Below are positions 18,008 to 26,069 of a stretch of DNA of 39,248 nucleotides, piece after piece (positions within the stretch are counted from its first letter, which is position 1; every line of letters starts with the position of its first letter). Made by a program: the position numbers and the translations under genes. Under the pieces are notes generated by a model. The model did not search any database and was not told the DNA's origin. It saw nothing but the letters and a program-made list of their open reading frames with translations. Source of the DNA: an uncultured Flammeovirgaceae bacterium (GTDB lineage: Bacteria > Bacteroidota > Bacteroidia > Cytophagales > Cyclobacteriaceae); the NCBI GenBank assembly GCA_913050055.1, contig CAJXAT010000007.1, positions 1 through 39,248 on the forward strand, read 5' to 3'.

Positions 18008-19510
18008 TTGGAGCGCAGAAAATTCATCAAAAAAACGGTCTTAGGCCTTTCAGTACCATTCTGGCTCACTTCTTGTCATTCTGATTTCTTGAATAGACAC
18101 GACTTCCCTATTTCGGTTTCTTCATTGGCCCAATCTGGACATTTAATAAAAAATGCCCTCGCCCTTGGGGTCAGTAAAAAACGTCAAACCGAAATCCTGA
18201 TCGTAGGTGGCGGCCTCGCAGGTATGGCAGCTGCCCATACTTTGAAACATAAAGATTACCTACTTGTAGAACTCGATGATCGAAATGGAGGCTCCTCCTC
18301 TGCCAATGATTACCAAGGCATCGCCTTAGGTCGAGGTGCACATTATGATTTGGCCTACCCTGCCTACTATGGAGCAGAGGTCTTGAAAATGTTTGAACAG
18401 TTGGAGATTATTGAATATCAAGCATGGAGTGACAGTTGGTCTTTCAAGGATCGTCAACACCTTATTCCACCTACCCGTCGTCAGCAATGTTTTCAAGATG
18501 GTAGATTGAGAAAAGCGGTCATACCAAAAACAACCGCTTCTCAAAAATTAATGGAACTGCTGCTGCCATTTGAAGGCCGTATGGTCATGCCTACTCGCTT
18601 GACTCCCCCTGATCTTCAATATTTAGATCACATGACATTTGATGCCTTTTTGAATGCGCAAAATATCGATACAGATCCCTATTTTAGAAAACTCATTGAT
18701 TACCAAATGTCAGATGATTATGGAGGGACCAGTCAACAAGTTTCAGCACTCGCCGGAATCCATTATTATACCTGTCGACCTTATCAAAAACAGTTTGTTG
18801 AACTTTTTTCAGCACCTGAAGGGAATCAATATTTTGCCAATAAAATACATAAACAGCTCTCCTCACAGCGAATTCTTAATCAGCATTTGGTCTATCATAT
18901 CGAAAAAAAAGGTGCCGGATATTTGGTCGATGTCTTGGACATCGTCCATAACGAACGTTTGCAAATAAAGACGGATGCCCTAATTTACGCTTGCCAAAAA
19001 CACAGTCTTCCTTATATTGTTCCAGAAATAGATTCTCCATTTAAAGAAAACGCATACACTCCTTGGATGGTTGTCAATATTTTGACGAAGCAAAAACCAA
19101 ATAATTATGGCTTTTGGCAAAATGAGTATCTGGACAGTGTATCGGGCTTTTTGGGGTTTATTGATTCAAGTGTGCAACATCAAGGAAGCCTTAAAGGAGT
19201 GCATTGTCTTACGGGCTATTATTGTCTCAAACCTGAGCACCGGAGCCAATTACTGACCGTAGAAGACCACAAGGACCGAATCGTCAATGAAACACTAAAC
19301 TACATGCGTTCTATGATTAAAGGACCTATACGCCCAGAGGCTGCCTTTATTCATGTCATGGGACACGCCATGTCCATACCCACTCCCCATTACTTATTCA
19401 ATAGCTATCAAGAAATAGGAAATTTTAAATTTGCCGGAGCGGATACGGGCCGACTACCCCTTCTCTTTGAGGCCATTGATTCGGGTATTATGGCGGCTAA
19501 ATCCCTTTAA
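18008..19510 (+). CDS. FAD-dependent amine oxidase-like protein, Tat signal and lipobox
   Basis: 500 aa. The N-terminus MERRKFIKKTVLGL is a twin-arginine signal and is followed by the lipobox LTSC, so a folded flavoprotein would be exported and lipid-anchored. The dinucleotide fold is ILIVGGGLAGMAAAHTL with the acidic end VELDDRNGGSS. The C-terminal FAGADTGRLPLLFEAIDSG matches the second FAD contact of amine or polyamine oxidases. It starts with TTG immediately after the previous stop. It probably oxidises a polyamine or related amine made by this locus. The lysine and aromatic-cage residues cannot be verified here. Confidence 0.85.
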   Translation: MERRKFIKKTVLGLSVPFWLTSCHSDFLNRHDFPISVSSLAQSGHLIKNALALGVSKKRQTEILIVGGGLAGMAAAHTLKHKDYLLVELDDRNGGSSSANDYQGIALGRGAHYDLAYPAYYGAEVLKMFEQLEIIEYQAWSDSWSFKDRQHLIPPTRRQQCFQDGRLRKAVIPKTTASQKLMELLLPFEGRMVMPTRLTPPDLQYLDHMTFDAFLNAQNIDTDPYFRKLIDYQMSDDYGGTSQQVSALAGIHYYTCRPYQKQFVELFSAPEGNQYFANKIHKQLSSQRILNQHLVYHIEKKGAGYLVDVLDIVHNERLQIKTDALIYACQKHSLPYIVPEIDSPFKENAYTPWMVVNILTKQKPNNYGFWQNEYLDSVSGFLGFIDSSVQHQGSLKGVHCLTGYYCLKPEHRSQLLTVEDHKDRIVNETLNYMRSMIKGPIRPEAAFIHVMGHAMSIPTPHYLFNSYQEIGNFKFAGADTGRLPLLFEAIDSGIMAAKSL

Positions 19511-21060
19511 TACAAATCCCACCGCCCATTGAGGTAATAATGGTACAGCACTGGATCGTGCAGTCTATTGATGGCAATTGATGTATAATCTGCTTCAAAT
19601 ACTTCTCCGCCAAACGAAGAGATTCTTGTCAATGCAGCATCAGTCAACCACTGCGTAGGCAATGACCCCAAGGAAGCCGATTGTAAATCACTTTTAAGGT
19701 CTCGTTTCTTTTTTGAGCCCATTATCCAACCCCACTCACCTAAGGATAAGACTTGATTATGTAATTTTAAGGTATTAAATCCTGCCGATTGTATGGTAAG
19801 ATCAATGCAATCAAAAGCTTGACGCGCATAATAGGGACTGCCTGCTTGCGTAATCATCATCCCTCTTTCATTCAATACTTGATGTACTAAGTCGTAAAAT
19901 TCACGAGAATACAGACGTCCAAGATCTACCGTTCTAGGATCTGGAAAATCAGCAATTACTACATCAAATCGTTCTTGAGTTTCTGCTAAAAATTGAAAAC
20001 CATCTTGATTGATTACCGTGACCCGATCATCATTCAAAGAATTTTCATTGATGCCCAACATAATGGGATGGTTTTGAGCCATGGAAGTAACCGCAGGGTC
20101 CAAATCTACCAATACTATCTGGGACACTTCAGGATATTTGAGTAACTCCCGTACCGCTACACCATCTCCTCCCCCAAGTACCAATACGGATCGAGCTTCT
20201 TTTGAAAGTACCATGGGTGCATGAACTAGAGGTTCATGATATAAGGCTTCATCAAGGGTACTTAATTGTTGATTTCCATTAAGAAACAACCAATAATCAC
20301 CTTTTGAATAGGTCATGACTATCTTTTGATAACGAGACTGCTCACTATAAACCACCAAGTCACGATAGCGGATACGATCGCCCCAATTCACCACATCTTT
20401 AGAAAGAAGGGCAGATGTACTCAGTATGATTAGAACACCTGCGATATAAGTGAGAAATCTCGTTTTTTGCTTTTTTTGAAGATCTTCCCAAGTGGCCCAC
20501 AACAATAACAAGGCCACCATGAAATTAATACTCCCCAAGATCAATGGGGTATAGACCAATCCTAAAATAGGCAATCCAACAAAAGCAAAGAAAATACCTC
20601 CCACCAAACTTCCATAATAATCATTTTCCAAGGCAGAGGAAATATTGACTTTCAATTTTTCAAATTTTTCATTTAATCGAATGACAATGGGTATTTCCAT
20701 ACCGATCAAGAGCCCGATGAGCACACTCAAAAAATAAATGACAAAGGTAGTATTGCCATAAAAGGCAAAGCAAACATACACGATGACGGTAACATTTGAG
20801 GCGATGATCGAAAGTAGAAACTCTATGGCAATGAATTTTTCAAGTAGTTTCTCTTCGAATTTCTTGGATAATCGACTGCCTAAGCCCATCGAAAAAAGCA
20901 TCATGGAAACAATTATGGTCCATTGAAAAACAGAGTCTCCAAGAAAATAAGTAGCTAAGGTAGAAATGGTATACTCTGAAACGATCCCCGCCAATCCCGT
21001 AGCGAAAAGGGCTACTTTCAACAAAGTTGAAGTTTTTTTCAAGGATTCTATAATGCCCAA
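19507..21060 (-). CDS. speE: Membrane-bound spermidine synthase-like protein (SpeE)
   Basis: 517 aa. Residues 12-215 contain about seven membrane helices and the rest is a SpeE catalytic domain. Motifs are complete: FLNGNQQLSTLDEALYHEPL for the acceptor site, VLVLGGGDGVAVREL (296-300) for decarboxylated AdoMet, IVLVDLDP, and VIADFPDP with the catalytic Asp. It is expected to transfer aminopropyl groups at the membrane. It starts with TTG 21060, overlapping the DUF350 gene by 13 nt. Its stop shares TTAA with the convergent amine oxidase gene, which joins the two operons tail to tail. Confidence 0.9.
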   Translation of the reverse strand: MGIIESLKKTSTLLKVALFATGLAGIVSEYTISTLATYFLGDSVFQWTIIVSMMLFSMGLGSRLSKKFEEKLLEKFIAIEFLLSIIASNVTVIVYVCFAFYGNTTFVIYFLSVLIGLLIGMEIPIVIRLNEKFEKLKVNISSALENDYYGSLVGGIFFAFVGLPILGLVYTPLILGSINFMVALLLLWATWEDLQKKQKTRFLTYIAGVLIILSTSALLSKDVVNWGDRIRYRDLVVYSEQSRYQKIVMTYSKGDYWLFLNGNQQLSTLDEALYHEPLVHAPMVLSKEARSVLVLGGGDGVAVRELLKYPEVSQIVLVDLDPAVTSMAQNHPIMLGINENSLNDDRVTVINQDGFQFLAETQERFDVVIADFPDPRTVDLGRLYSREFYDLVHQVLNERGMMITQAGSPYYARQAFDCIDLTIQSAGFNTLKLHNQVLSLGEWGWIMGSKKKRDLKSDLQSASLGSLPTQWLTDAALTRISSFGGEVFEADYTSIAINRLHDPVLYHYYLNGRWDLY

Positions 21061-21911
21061 ACAATCAGCATCGATCCACCAACATAGGCAAAGGCTTCTA
21101 CAATCGCTGCTCCTACGTTAGGATCTTCTTGATTTACAATTTCGTCGGTAAGCTTTTGACCCGGCAATAAAATTTTATCAGTCAAAAATCGAGCAATAGG
21201 CAAAAAAGCAAACCCTACAATGACATTAAAACCCACATCTTGAATGGTAATCATCCAACTGTCAAAATCATGTGCCAATGCATTGTTGATAAGATTACCT
21301 ATCGCCATAATTGCTCCAGAATAACCCACCGCAACGGCAATATTTCCTCTTTCTATATGATCGTGAAGATCGTAGGAGGTCATCAAATTGTATATTTTTG
21401 AAGTTACAAAAAGAATGACTTGACCCAATATCCAATAGACCAAAACATTAGCTATTGGACCCAACTCACCATACCCTTCTCCTGTGATGGCTCCCATAAC
21501 AACCAAGCCCGTTGCAATCGCATTTGCCCCTTCTACAATACCTGTTCCTACATTTTTGTCATCAAAAATCTCTTTTTTCAAATCAAAATTTGATAGAATA
21601 ATTTTGTCATTAATGATCAAAGAAAGGTTCAATAAAACAATGGATAGCAATCCATAAATTCCGATACCCATCAGATCATTAACCAGCCCTTCGGACTCAC
21701 CGAGCATGACACTCCCAATGGCTAGTAATAGGCCTATGAAATAACCCACGTGAGCAAAAGCAAAAGCCAAATTATCGTTTTCGACCAATTCATAAGCCAC
21801 TTTTACTCTCGGATGAAAAAGTTGATAGGCCATTTTTCCAATGAAAAAGAGCAAAAAACTAACGGCAATGTAAGTGAGGGTTGTGAGTAATCCGTCCAAT
21901 ATAGTAAGCAT
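21048..21911 (-). CDS. Duplicated DUF350 membrane protein (YjfL-like)
   Basis: About 287 aa with eight predicted membrane helices in two homologous halves, each with the DUF350 pattern. First half: LAFAFAHVGYFIGLLLAIGS. Second half: IAVAVGYSGAIMAIGNLINN. The segment between them, GTGIVEGANAIATGLVVMGA, is echoed at the C-terminus by GAAIVEAFAYVGGS. I use ATG 21911; the frame is open further up but would overlap the lipoprotein gene before it. Function is unknown. E. coli YjfL (DUF350) lies in an operon with a PspA homologue, as here. Confidence 0.87.
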   Translation of the reverse strand: MLTILDGLLTTLTYIAVSFLLFFIGKMAYQLFHPRVKVAYELVENDNLAFAFAHVGYFIGLLLAIGSVMLGESEGLVNDLMGIGIYGLLSIVLLNLSLIINDKIILSNFDLKKEIFDDKNVGTGIVEGANAIATGLVVMGAITGEGYGELGPIANVLVYWILGQVILFVTSKIYNLMTSYDLHDHIERGNIAVAVGYSGAIMAIGNLINNALAHDFDSWMITIQDVGFNVIVGFAFLPIARFLTDKILLPGQKLTDEIVNQEDPNVGAAIVEAFAYVGGSMLIVWAL

Positions 21912-21936
21912 ATTTTCCGCGCTTTTGAGAATGAAT

Positions 21937-22665
21937 TTATTTGCCGTAACCCCCCCCTGAAGACCGAGAGCTTCCGAAGCTACCACTTGATCTTGAAGTT
22001 CGACTCGTTACATTATTTTTGAAAGAAGTACTTTTTGAGCCCCATGTAGACCGACTATTTCTACTATTATTGTAAGCACTGTTGGTCCCGTAATAAGATC
22101 TTCCACCGCTACTTGGACCATAATATCTGCGATTGGTTCCCGCATAATTACCCCTCCAATCGCTATAATAGCCTCTGCTGACGGGATAACTACCCATTCT
22201 TAACATACTAGTCATGAAGGCATATTGACCATAAAAGGCCCAAAAGCTGGATCCACCTCTACTTTCCCATCTCCCATATTTCTGATTACCTACATAGTTG
22301 TTGTATCCTGGAGGTGCTACCGTCTTGGTCAGTTTTCCCGTACTGTCTCGAGAAGCAATCTCCATACCCATGTCATTGATATAATTAGTAAATTCTTTCT
22401 CTCCCACCTCATGCCAATCAGAAACAACCTCTCTGGCGTTATCTACTTGATTGTCTCGAATGATTTGATATTTGTGGTAATAACTTTTTGAAAAATTGCC
22501 TTCTACGTTCATATCATTCAATATGATGGTAAACATTTCGTCACGGGGAATATTTCGGATGATCTCATCCAAAGGACTTTTTTGAAATCCTCCTCCACAA
22601 CTAATGAGCAGGGTCGATGCCAGAAAAGAAAAAATTATAAGGATTACAGGACGTACAATTCTCAT
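21937..22665 (-). CDS. Gly/Ser/Tyr-rich lipoprotein (DUF4247-like)
   Basis: 242 aa with a lipoprotein signal (lipobox LISC, followed by GGG). A folded part of about 110 residues is followed by a conserved-looking PPGYNNYVGNQKYGRWE and SSFWAFYGQYAFM segment. A low-complexity tail of about 80 residues is rich in Ser, Gly, Arg and Tyr and ends RSSGGGYGK. This matches the DUF4247-type lipoproteins seen next to DUF350 and DUF4178 genes, and the tail resembles that of E. coli YjfM (DUF1190). It would sit on the outer face of the inner membrane or at the outer membrane. Function is unknown. Confidence 0.75.
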   Translation of the reverse strand: MRIVRPVILIIFSFLASTLLISCGGGFQKSPLDEIIRNIPRDEMFTIILNDMNVEGNFSKSYYHKYQIIRDNQVDNAREVVSDWHEVGEKEFTNYINDMGMEIASRDSTGKLTKTVAPPGYNNYVGNQKYGRWESRGGSSFWAFYGQYAFMTSMLRMGSYPVSRGYYSDWRGNYAGTNRRYYGPSSGGRSYYGTNSAYNNSRNSRSTWGSKSTSFKNNVTSRTSRSSGSFGSSRSSGGGYGK

Positions 22666-22689
22666 AAGACAAATCTATTCACAAATATG

Positions 22690-23229
22690 CTATTCACTAG
22701 GTATAATGTTGGAAAATTGATACTCCTTTAAAATTAAACCCGCACAAGCCTCAATATTTCTTATGTCCCATTGGGTAATAGAAAGTACCTTGGTGGCTTC
22801 ATCATTCAAGTATTCCCAGGAAATTAACGCTTCCCAGTCTTCGGTCTCCTTGCTCAAATCCCGAAAATAGCCCGCGGCATCTTCCTCCAAAAAATATAAT
22901 TCTTCATTGAAATGTATTTTCCTAGGGGGTTTTTCATTCTTTTCTATTTCATCCGCTATCGCCTCATCAATTTTACTCAGCCGAATTGATTTGCTCAATG
23001 ATATCTCGAGTTCACCTTCATCTGCAATATGCAAAAATGCTACTTCATCACCGCTATCTACTTTATACTCACTGGTAAAATTATTATTGCCCCAATCGTA
23101 TTTATATACTTCCTTAACTACCCATGACTTCATGTCATAGTCAAAGATAAATCCAACATTGAGATCTTTGAGTGACAGATTGGTCACATCGTAAGCGGGC
23201 GCCTTCTTTTTCTTGAAAAAATCAAACAT
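22690..23229 (-). CDS. DUF4178 domain protein
   Basis: 179 aa, soluble, acidic, without a signal peptide. The fold is mostly beta: VGFIFDYDMKSWVVKEVYKY, DEVAFLHIADEGELEISLSK, and a late ISWEYLNDEATKVLSITQWD. This is the DUF4178 pattern, which is related in operon position to YjfK of E. coli. Its ATG overlaps the stop of the 47-aa gene upstream by one base (TAATG). It is probably a cytoplasmic component acting with PspA at the membrane. Its biochemistry is unknown. Confidence 0.8.
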   Translation of the reverse strand: MFDFFKKKKAPAYDVTNLSLKDLNVGFIFDYDMKSWVVKEVYKYDWGNNNFTSEYKVDSGDEVAFLHIADEGELEISLSKSIRLSKIDEAIADEIEKNEKPPRKIHFNEELYFLEEDAAGYFRDLSKETEDWEALISWEYLNDEATKVLSITQWDIRNIEACAGLILKEYQFSNIIPSE

Positions 23230-23372
23230 TATTCTAAAAATACCTTTTTAAAACCATACATCACCAATAACAACAACAATAAGATGAATCCTACCTTAAA
23301 TAGGATAGAAAAAACAAAACCAAAGACAAAAAAAGCGACGATAATGATTAATATCGCCTTAAAAATATCCAT
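23229..23372 (-). CDS. 47-aa hydrophobic membrane protein between pspA and DUF4178
   Basis: The frame runs from ATG 23372 to TAA 23229. It has two closely spaced hydrophobic segments: AILIIIVAFFVFGFVFSIL and VGFILLLLLLVMYGF, with Lys at both ends. It lies 29 bp after pspA and its stop overlaps the DUF4178 start (TAATG), strong operon evidence that it is translated. Small membrane proteins of similar size (PspB, PspG, PspD) accompany PspA in other bacteria, but no specific homology can be claimed. Confidence 0.75.
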   Translation of the reverse strand: MDIFKAILIIIVAFFVFGFVFSILFKVGFILLLLLLVMYGFKKVFLE

Positions 23373-23401
23373 TTAAAAAAAATTATATTTTTACTTATTT
23401 A

Positions 23402-24109
23402 TTATTTTTTAAGACCCAACTTGGCTTTCATTGCGGCCAAATCATCCGCTGCCTTAACATTGGAACTATCTCCCAAAGCTGCATCAATCTCATTATCTAG
23501 AGATTTACTTTCACCTGCAATCTCACCATAAGCATCTGCTAATGCCTCCTGCTGAGCCACTTTATCTTTCATTCGCTCAAGCATCGCTACGGTACTATTG
23601 GTATCAATATTTGCCATTTGCTTATTTACCTTTGATGTGGCTTCACTCACTTTCACACGCGCTTTCAAAGTCCTCAATTCATTTTCAAAAGTGCTGACAT
23701 CGGACCTTAATTTTTTGATCTTTCCGTCTAGTTGAGCTATGTTACCCTCGAATCGGGTCATCTCTTCCTTGGATCTTTGCATGGCTTGAGAAAACTCTTC
23801 CTTCTTTGCCAAAGCCTCTCCAGCCAATCGATCTCCATCAGAGGCATCTAGTTCGCCTACTTCTGCTTTCTGCAGCAATTGAATCGCCTTGTTTTCATAG
23901 TCCTGTGCTTTGTTTTTATTAGTCTGAAAATCATTTTTGGATCTGATAGCCATCGCTTTCACCTCAGCCATAGCTTTAAGGCTCCCATCTAAATCTTTTT
24001 TCAAATCTCTAATACCCTGTTCGGTCATCTTTATGGGGTTTTCTAACTGATTTAATGCCGAATGTGCCTCGGCCTCTCCTACTTTAAAAAGTCTTTTAAA
24101 AACATTCAT
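23402..24109 (-). CDS. pspA: PspA/IM30 (ESCRT-III-like) membrane-remodelling protein
   Basis: 235 aa, almost entirely helical coiled coil. The N-terminus MNVFKRLFKVGEAEAHSALNQLENPIKM is an amphipathic helix followed by the conserved PspA start (NPxKM...GIRDL). Heptad-rich helices continue to about residue 200, and the C-terminal helix ends AAMKAKLGLKK. PspA proteins bind stressed inner membrane, form rods and limit proton leakage. It is second in the minus-strand operon, 14 bp after the YbjN-like gene. Start choice: ATG 24109; an in-frame alternative was not seen. Confidence 0.93.
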   Translation of the reverse strand: MNVFKRLFKVGEAEAHSALNQLENPIKMTEQGIRDLKKDLDGSLKAMAEVKAMAIRSKNDFQTNKNKAQDYENKAIQLLQKAEVGELDASDGDRLAGEALAKKEEFSQAMQRSKEEMTRFEGNIAQLDGKIKKLRSDVSTFENELRTLKARVKVSEATSKVNKQMANIDTNSTVAMLERMKDKVAQQEALADAYGEIAGESKSLDNEIDAALGDSSNVKAADDLAAMKAKLGLKK

Positions 24110-24123
24110 GATTTATTCTATTT

Positions 24124-24519
24124 TTATTTTTTACTAAATTCAATTATTTCATTGGTATACTCACTGAGTAATAAAGCCAACGCATTTAATGTTGCCTCTA
24201 TCTCATTCAAATCTAAATTTTCACATTCATGAGTATTACGGAAAAAAACTTTTTTTCCTGATTCATCGATGGCAAAAGCACCATGAATAATGTCTCTATT
24301 TTTAATCAATAGTCTTTTATAGACCTCTAATGACTCATCTGTGAGCTCAAATAAAAATTGCTCCACAATAACGATAGGATCTGAGACAATTAATACGACA
24401 TTTTTCATGCCCTCATCTTCTTTTTCAACAACTAAAATACCTTCTTCAGCATCTTGTGAAATAATTGAAAAATCAAGCTCCAACAAATAATCTCTTACTT
24501 TATCAAAATATGCATTCAT
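24124..24519 (-). CDS. YbjN / secretion-chaperone-like small protein (YjfI position)
   Basis: 131 aa, acidic, soluble. The pattern of LLELDFSIISQDAEEGILVV, a VLIVSDPIVIVEQ strand, YKRLLIKNRDIIHGAFAID and LDLNEIEATLNALALLLSEY resembles the Tir-chaperone/YbjN fold. E. coli YjfI (DUF2170) occupies the same place ahead of the PspA homologue YjfJ. It probably binds PspA or another partner. It is the first gene of the minus-strand operon and is divergent from the XRE regulator. Family assignment is by pattern only. Confidence 0.65.
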   Translation of the reverse strand: MNAYFDKVRDYLLELDFSIISQDAEEGILVVEKEDEGMKNVVLIVSDPIVIVEQFLFELTDESLEVYKRLLIKNRDIIHGAFAIDESGKKVFFRNTHECENLDLNEIEATLNALALLLSEYTNEIIEFSKK

Positions 24520-24570
24520 CTGTTCATTATATTTTTCATTAAATATCTATCTAATCCAACTATATCTCAA

Positions 24571-24680
24571 GTCAAAATTCTATTTTTTTGATCTGTAACA
24601 TATATTCAGACCACGAAGATGGTCAAAATTTATTACATTTATGATAAATTATGATAAAAATTGTGTCATGGCTCAAAATT
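24571..24680. promoter_or_regulatory. Repeats in the divergent promoter region of the PspA operon
   Basis: GTCAAAATT occurs at 24571-24579 and 24622-24630, with a near copy CTCAAAATT at 24672-24680, spaced 51 and 50 bp (about five helical turns). ATGATAAA is repeated at 24641-24648 and 24651-24658. These are candidate sites for the adjacent XRE regulator. In AT-rich DNA the chance level is not negligible. Confidence 0.3.
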
Positions 24681-25468
24681 TTAGCAAAAACTTATCTTTT
24701 ATAGGTAGAAACATCAAGAAAATCCGTCAGGTAAAAAAAATAAGCCAAGCTGAATTCGCGCATTTATTTCACTTATCTCGGCCCAGTATTGGCGCCTATG
24801 AAGAAGGGAGATCTGAACCAAAAATTGAAACACTGATTCAAATCGCGAAATATTTTAAACTTTCTATAGATGTTTTATTGACGCGAGAATTATCGATCAG
24901 CGAAATATTCAGCCTTGAATCTATCAAAAAGAAGCTTGATAAAGCCCATAATCTGGGCCTTGATTCATCTGACACAACCGTAGCCCCATTGATCGGTCAA
25001 GATCAATTTTTAGACTACGTTATTCATCACCAAAACAATGATTTCATAGAACGACAGCCCAAAATAGGAATACCTGTGACCGCTTCATCTTACTTAATCT
25101 GCTTTGAAATGGTGGGCAGTGAAATGGTATTTCAACAACAAGGACTCCATCATGGTGATGTACTCATTAGCCAATTGGTTCGTCAAATTGATGTACAAAA
25201 AGTGCTGGGACAGGTCGTCAGCTTGGTTACGCCATCCGGTATATTCACCAAAAGATTGGATTTGGTAAACCAAAAATACCTTCAATTAAAATCGGATGAT
25301 CCAAGTTATCCTTTGCAAGAAGTACGCATCGAGAATGTCCTGCAAATATGGCAAGTCATCGGCGTCTTCAGCGAAAAAACCAATCCTCCCACCTATCTCG
25401 AAAATCGCATGCTCAAGTTAGAACAAGCCATTGATAAATTGTCTCCCTTTTCGATAAGAAAACAATAA
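24668..25468 (+). CDS. XRE-family regulator with S24/LexA-like C-terminal domain
   Basis: About 266 aa. The N-terminal HTH_3 domain reads IGRNIKKIRQVKKISQAEFA, then LSRPSIGAYEEGRSEPKIET. A linker leads to a beta-rich C-terminal domain with IPVTASSYLICFEMVGSEM and HHGDVLISQ, the shape of S24/CI-type repressor dimerisation domains. The catalytic Ser/Lys pair was not confirmed, so cleavage is not claimed. I use ATG 24668; ATG 24641 adds nine residues that overlap the repeats. Being divergent from the PspA operon, it is the likely local regulator. Confidence 0.85.
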   Translation: MAQNFSKNLSFIGRNIKKIRQVKKISQAEFAHLFHLSRPSIGAYEEGRSEPKIETLIQIAKYFKLSIDVLLTRELSISEIFSLESIKKKLDKAHNLGLDSSDTTVAPLIGQDQFLDYVIHHQNNDFIERQPKIGIPVTASSYLICFEMVGSEMVFQQQGLHHGDVLISQLVRQIDVQKVLGQVVSLVTPSGIFTKRLDLVNQKYLQLKSDDPSYPLQEVRIENVLQIWQVIGVFSEKTNPPTYLENRMLKLEQAIDKLSPFSIRKQ

Positions 25469-25909
25469 TTCTTAAACTAATTATGTAGTTTATCCACGCA
25501 TGTTACTTGAGTTTTTTTTGAAACAAAAAAAAGCTGAAAGATAAACATTTCATTCTCATTTTAAGTAAATTAATTCTAGTTGTACTAGATCAGATACTAA
25601 AATTCCATAGATGATTCTATAGGATTAGTATTTATCACCATCGGTTTGATTAATCTGTTCGGAAAACGTATTTGAAAGAGCAATCACCTTAAATCATAGG
25701 TGTTTATTGCTCGTTAATTAAAACATTTCTAGCGGTACTATGACACACCAAAAAGGGTTGTGGAAATACTTTTTAGAGTTAGTAATAAATAATTAATAGA
25801 AGCTAATAATTCTTTGTAAGCAATTAAGTGATTTGAGCATTTTAGGTTCACCTCTTCAGCCTAAACTTATAGAATGGTTAAAAAAATCTTTTATATATCA
25901 TGAATGGTT
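25469..25909. other. Intergenic region without a recognised gene
   Basis: About 440 bp of AT-rich sequence with many stops in all frames. It holds one hairpin (25678-25712) and, at its right edge, the decayed lipoprotein fragment annotated separately. It separates the stress locus from the glycan operon, whose transcript must end here. Confidence 0.55.
25678..25712. terminator. Interrupted hairpin downstream of the regulator and glycan operon
   Basis: GAGCAATCACCT pairs with AGGTG-TTT-ATTGCTC: 12 paired bases with a 3-nt bulge and an 8-nt loop. There is no good U-tract on either side. It may act as a transcript end or RNA-stability element for the convergent units. Confidence 0.35.
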
Positions 25910-26057
25910 TTAATTATATTCCGTTTTGAGGTTCTGGACTCCAAAATTCCCATCTGTATGAAGCTTTCTATATTCTGAAATACTTTCTCCTTTTCGATTG
26001 ATCACAATTAGGGAATATGGTGATCGAGATGAATAGAATAATGGATTTTAATTTCAT
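25910..26057 (-). pseudogene. Remnant of a lipoprotein gene at the end of the glycan operon
   Basis: ATG 26057 lies 12 nt after the GH32 stop and opens a clear lipoprotein signal, MKLKSIILFISITIFPNCDQ (Cys in PNC), but hits TAG after 29 codons. A second frame, shifted near AAAAGG, continues as GESISEYRKLHTDGNFGVQN and stops at 25912. Together this looks like the first about 48 residues of a further operon gene that was frameshifted and truncated. It could also be chance; no family is recognised. Confidence 0.4.
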
Positions 26058-26069
26058 AGGTCTTGAATT

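Noticed and set aside
24641-24667. Upstream ATG for the XRE regulator
   Set aside because: It adds nine residues not typical of the family and covers the ATGATAAA repeats; kept only as an alternative start.
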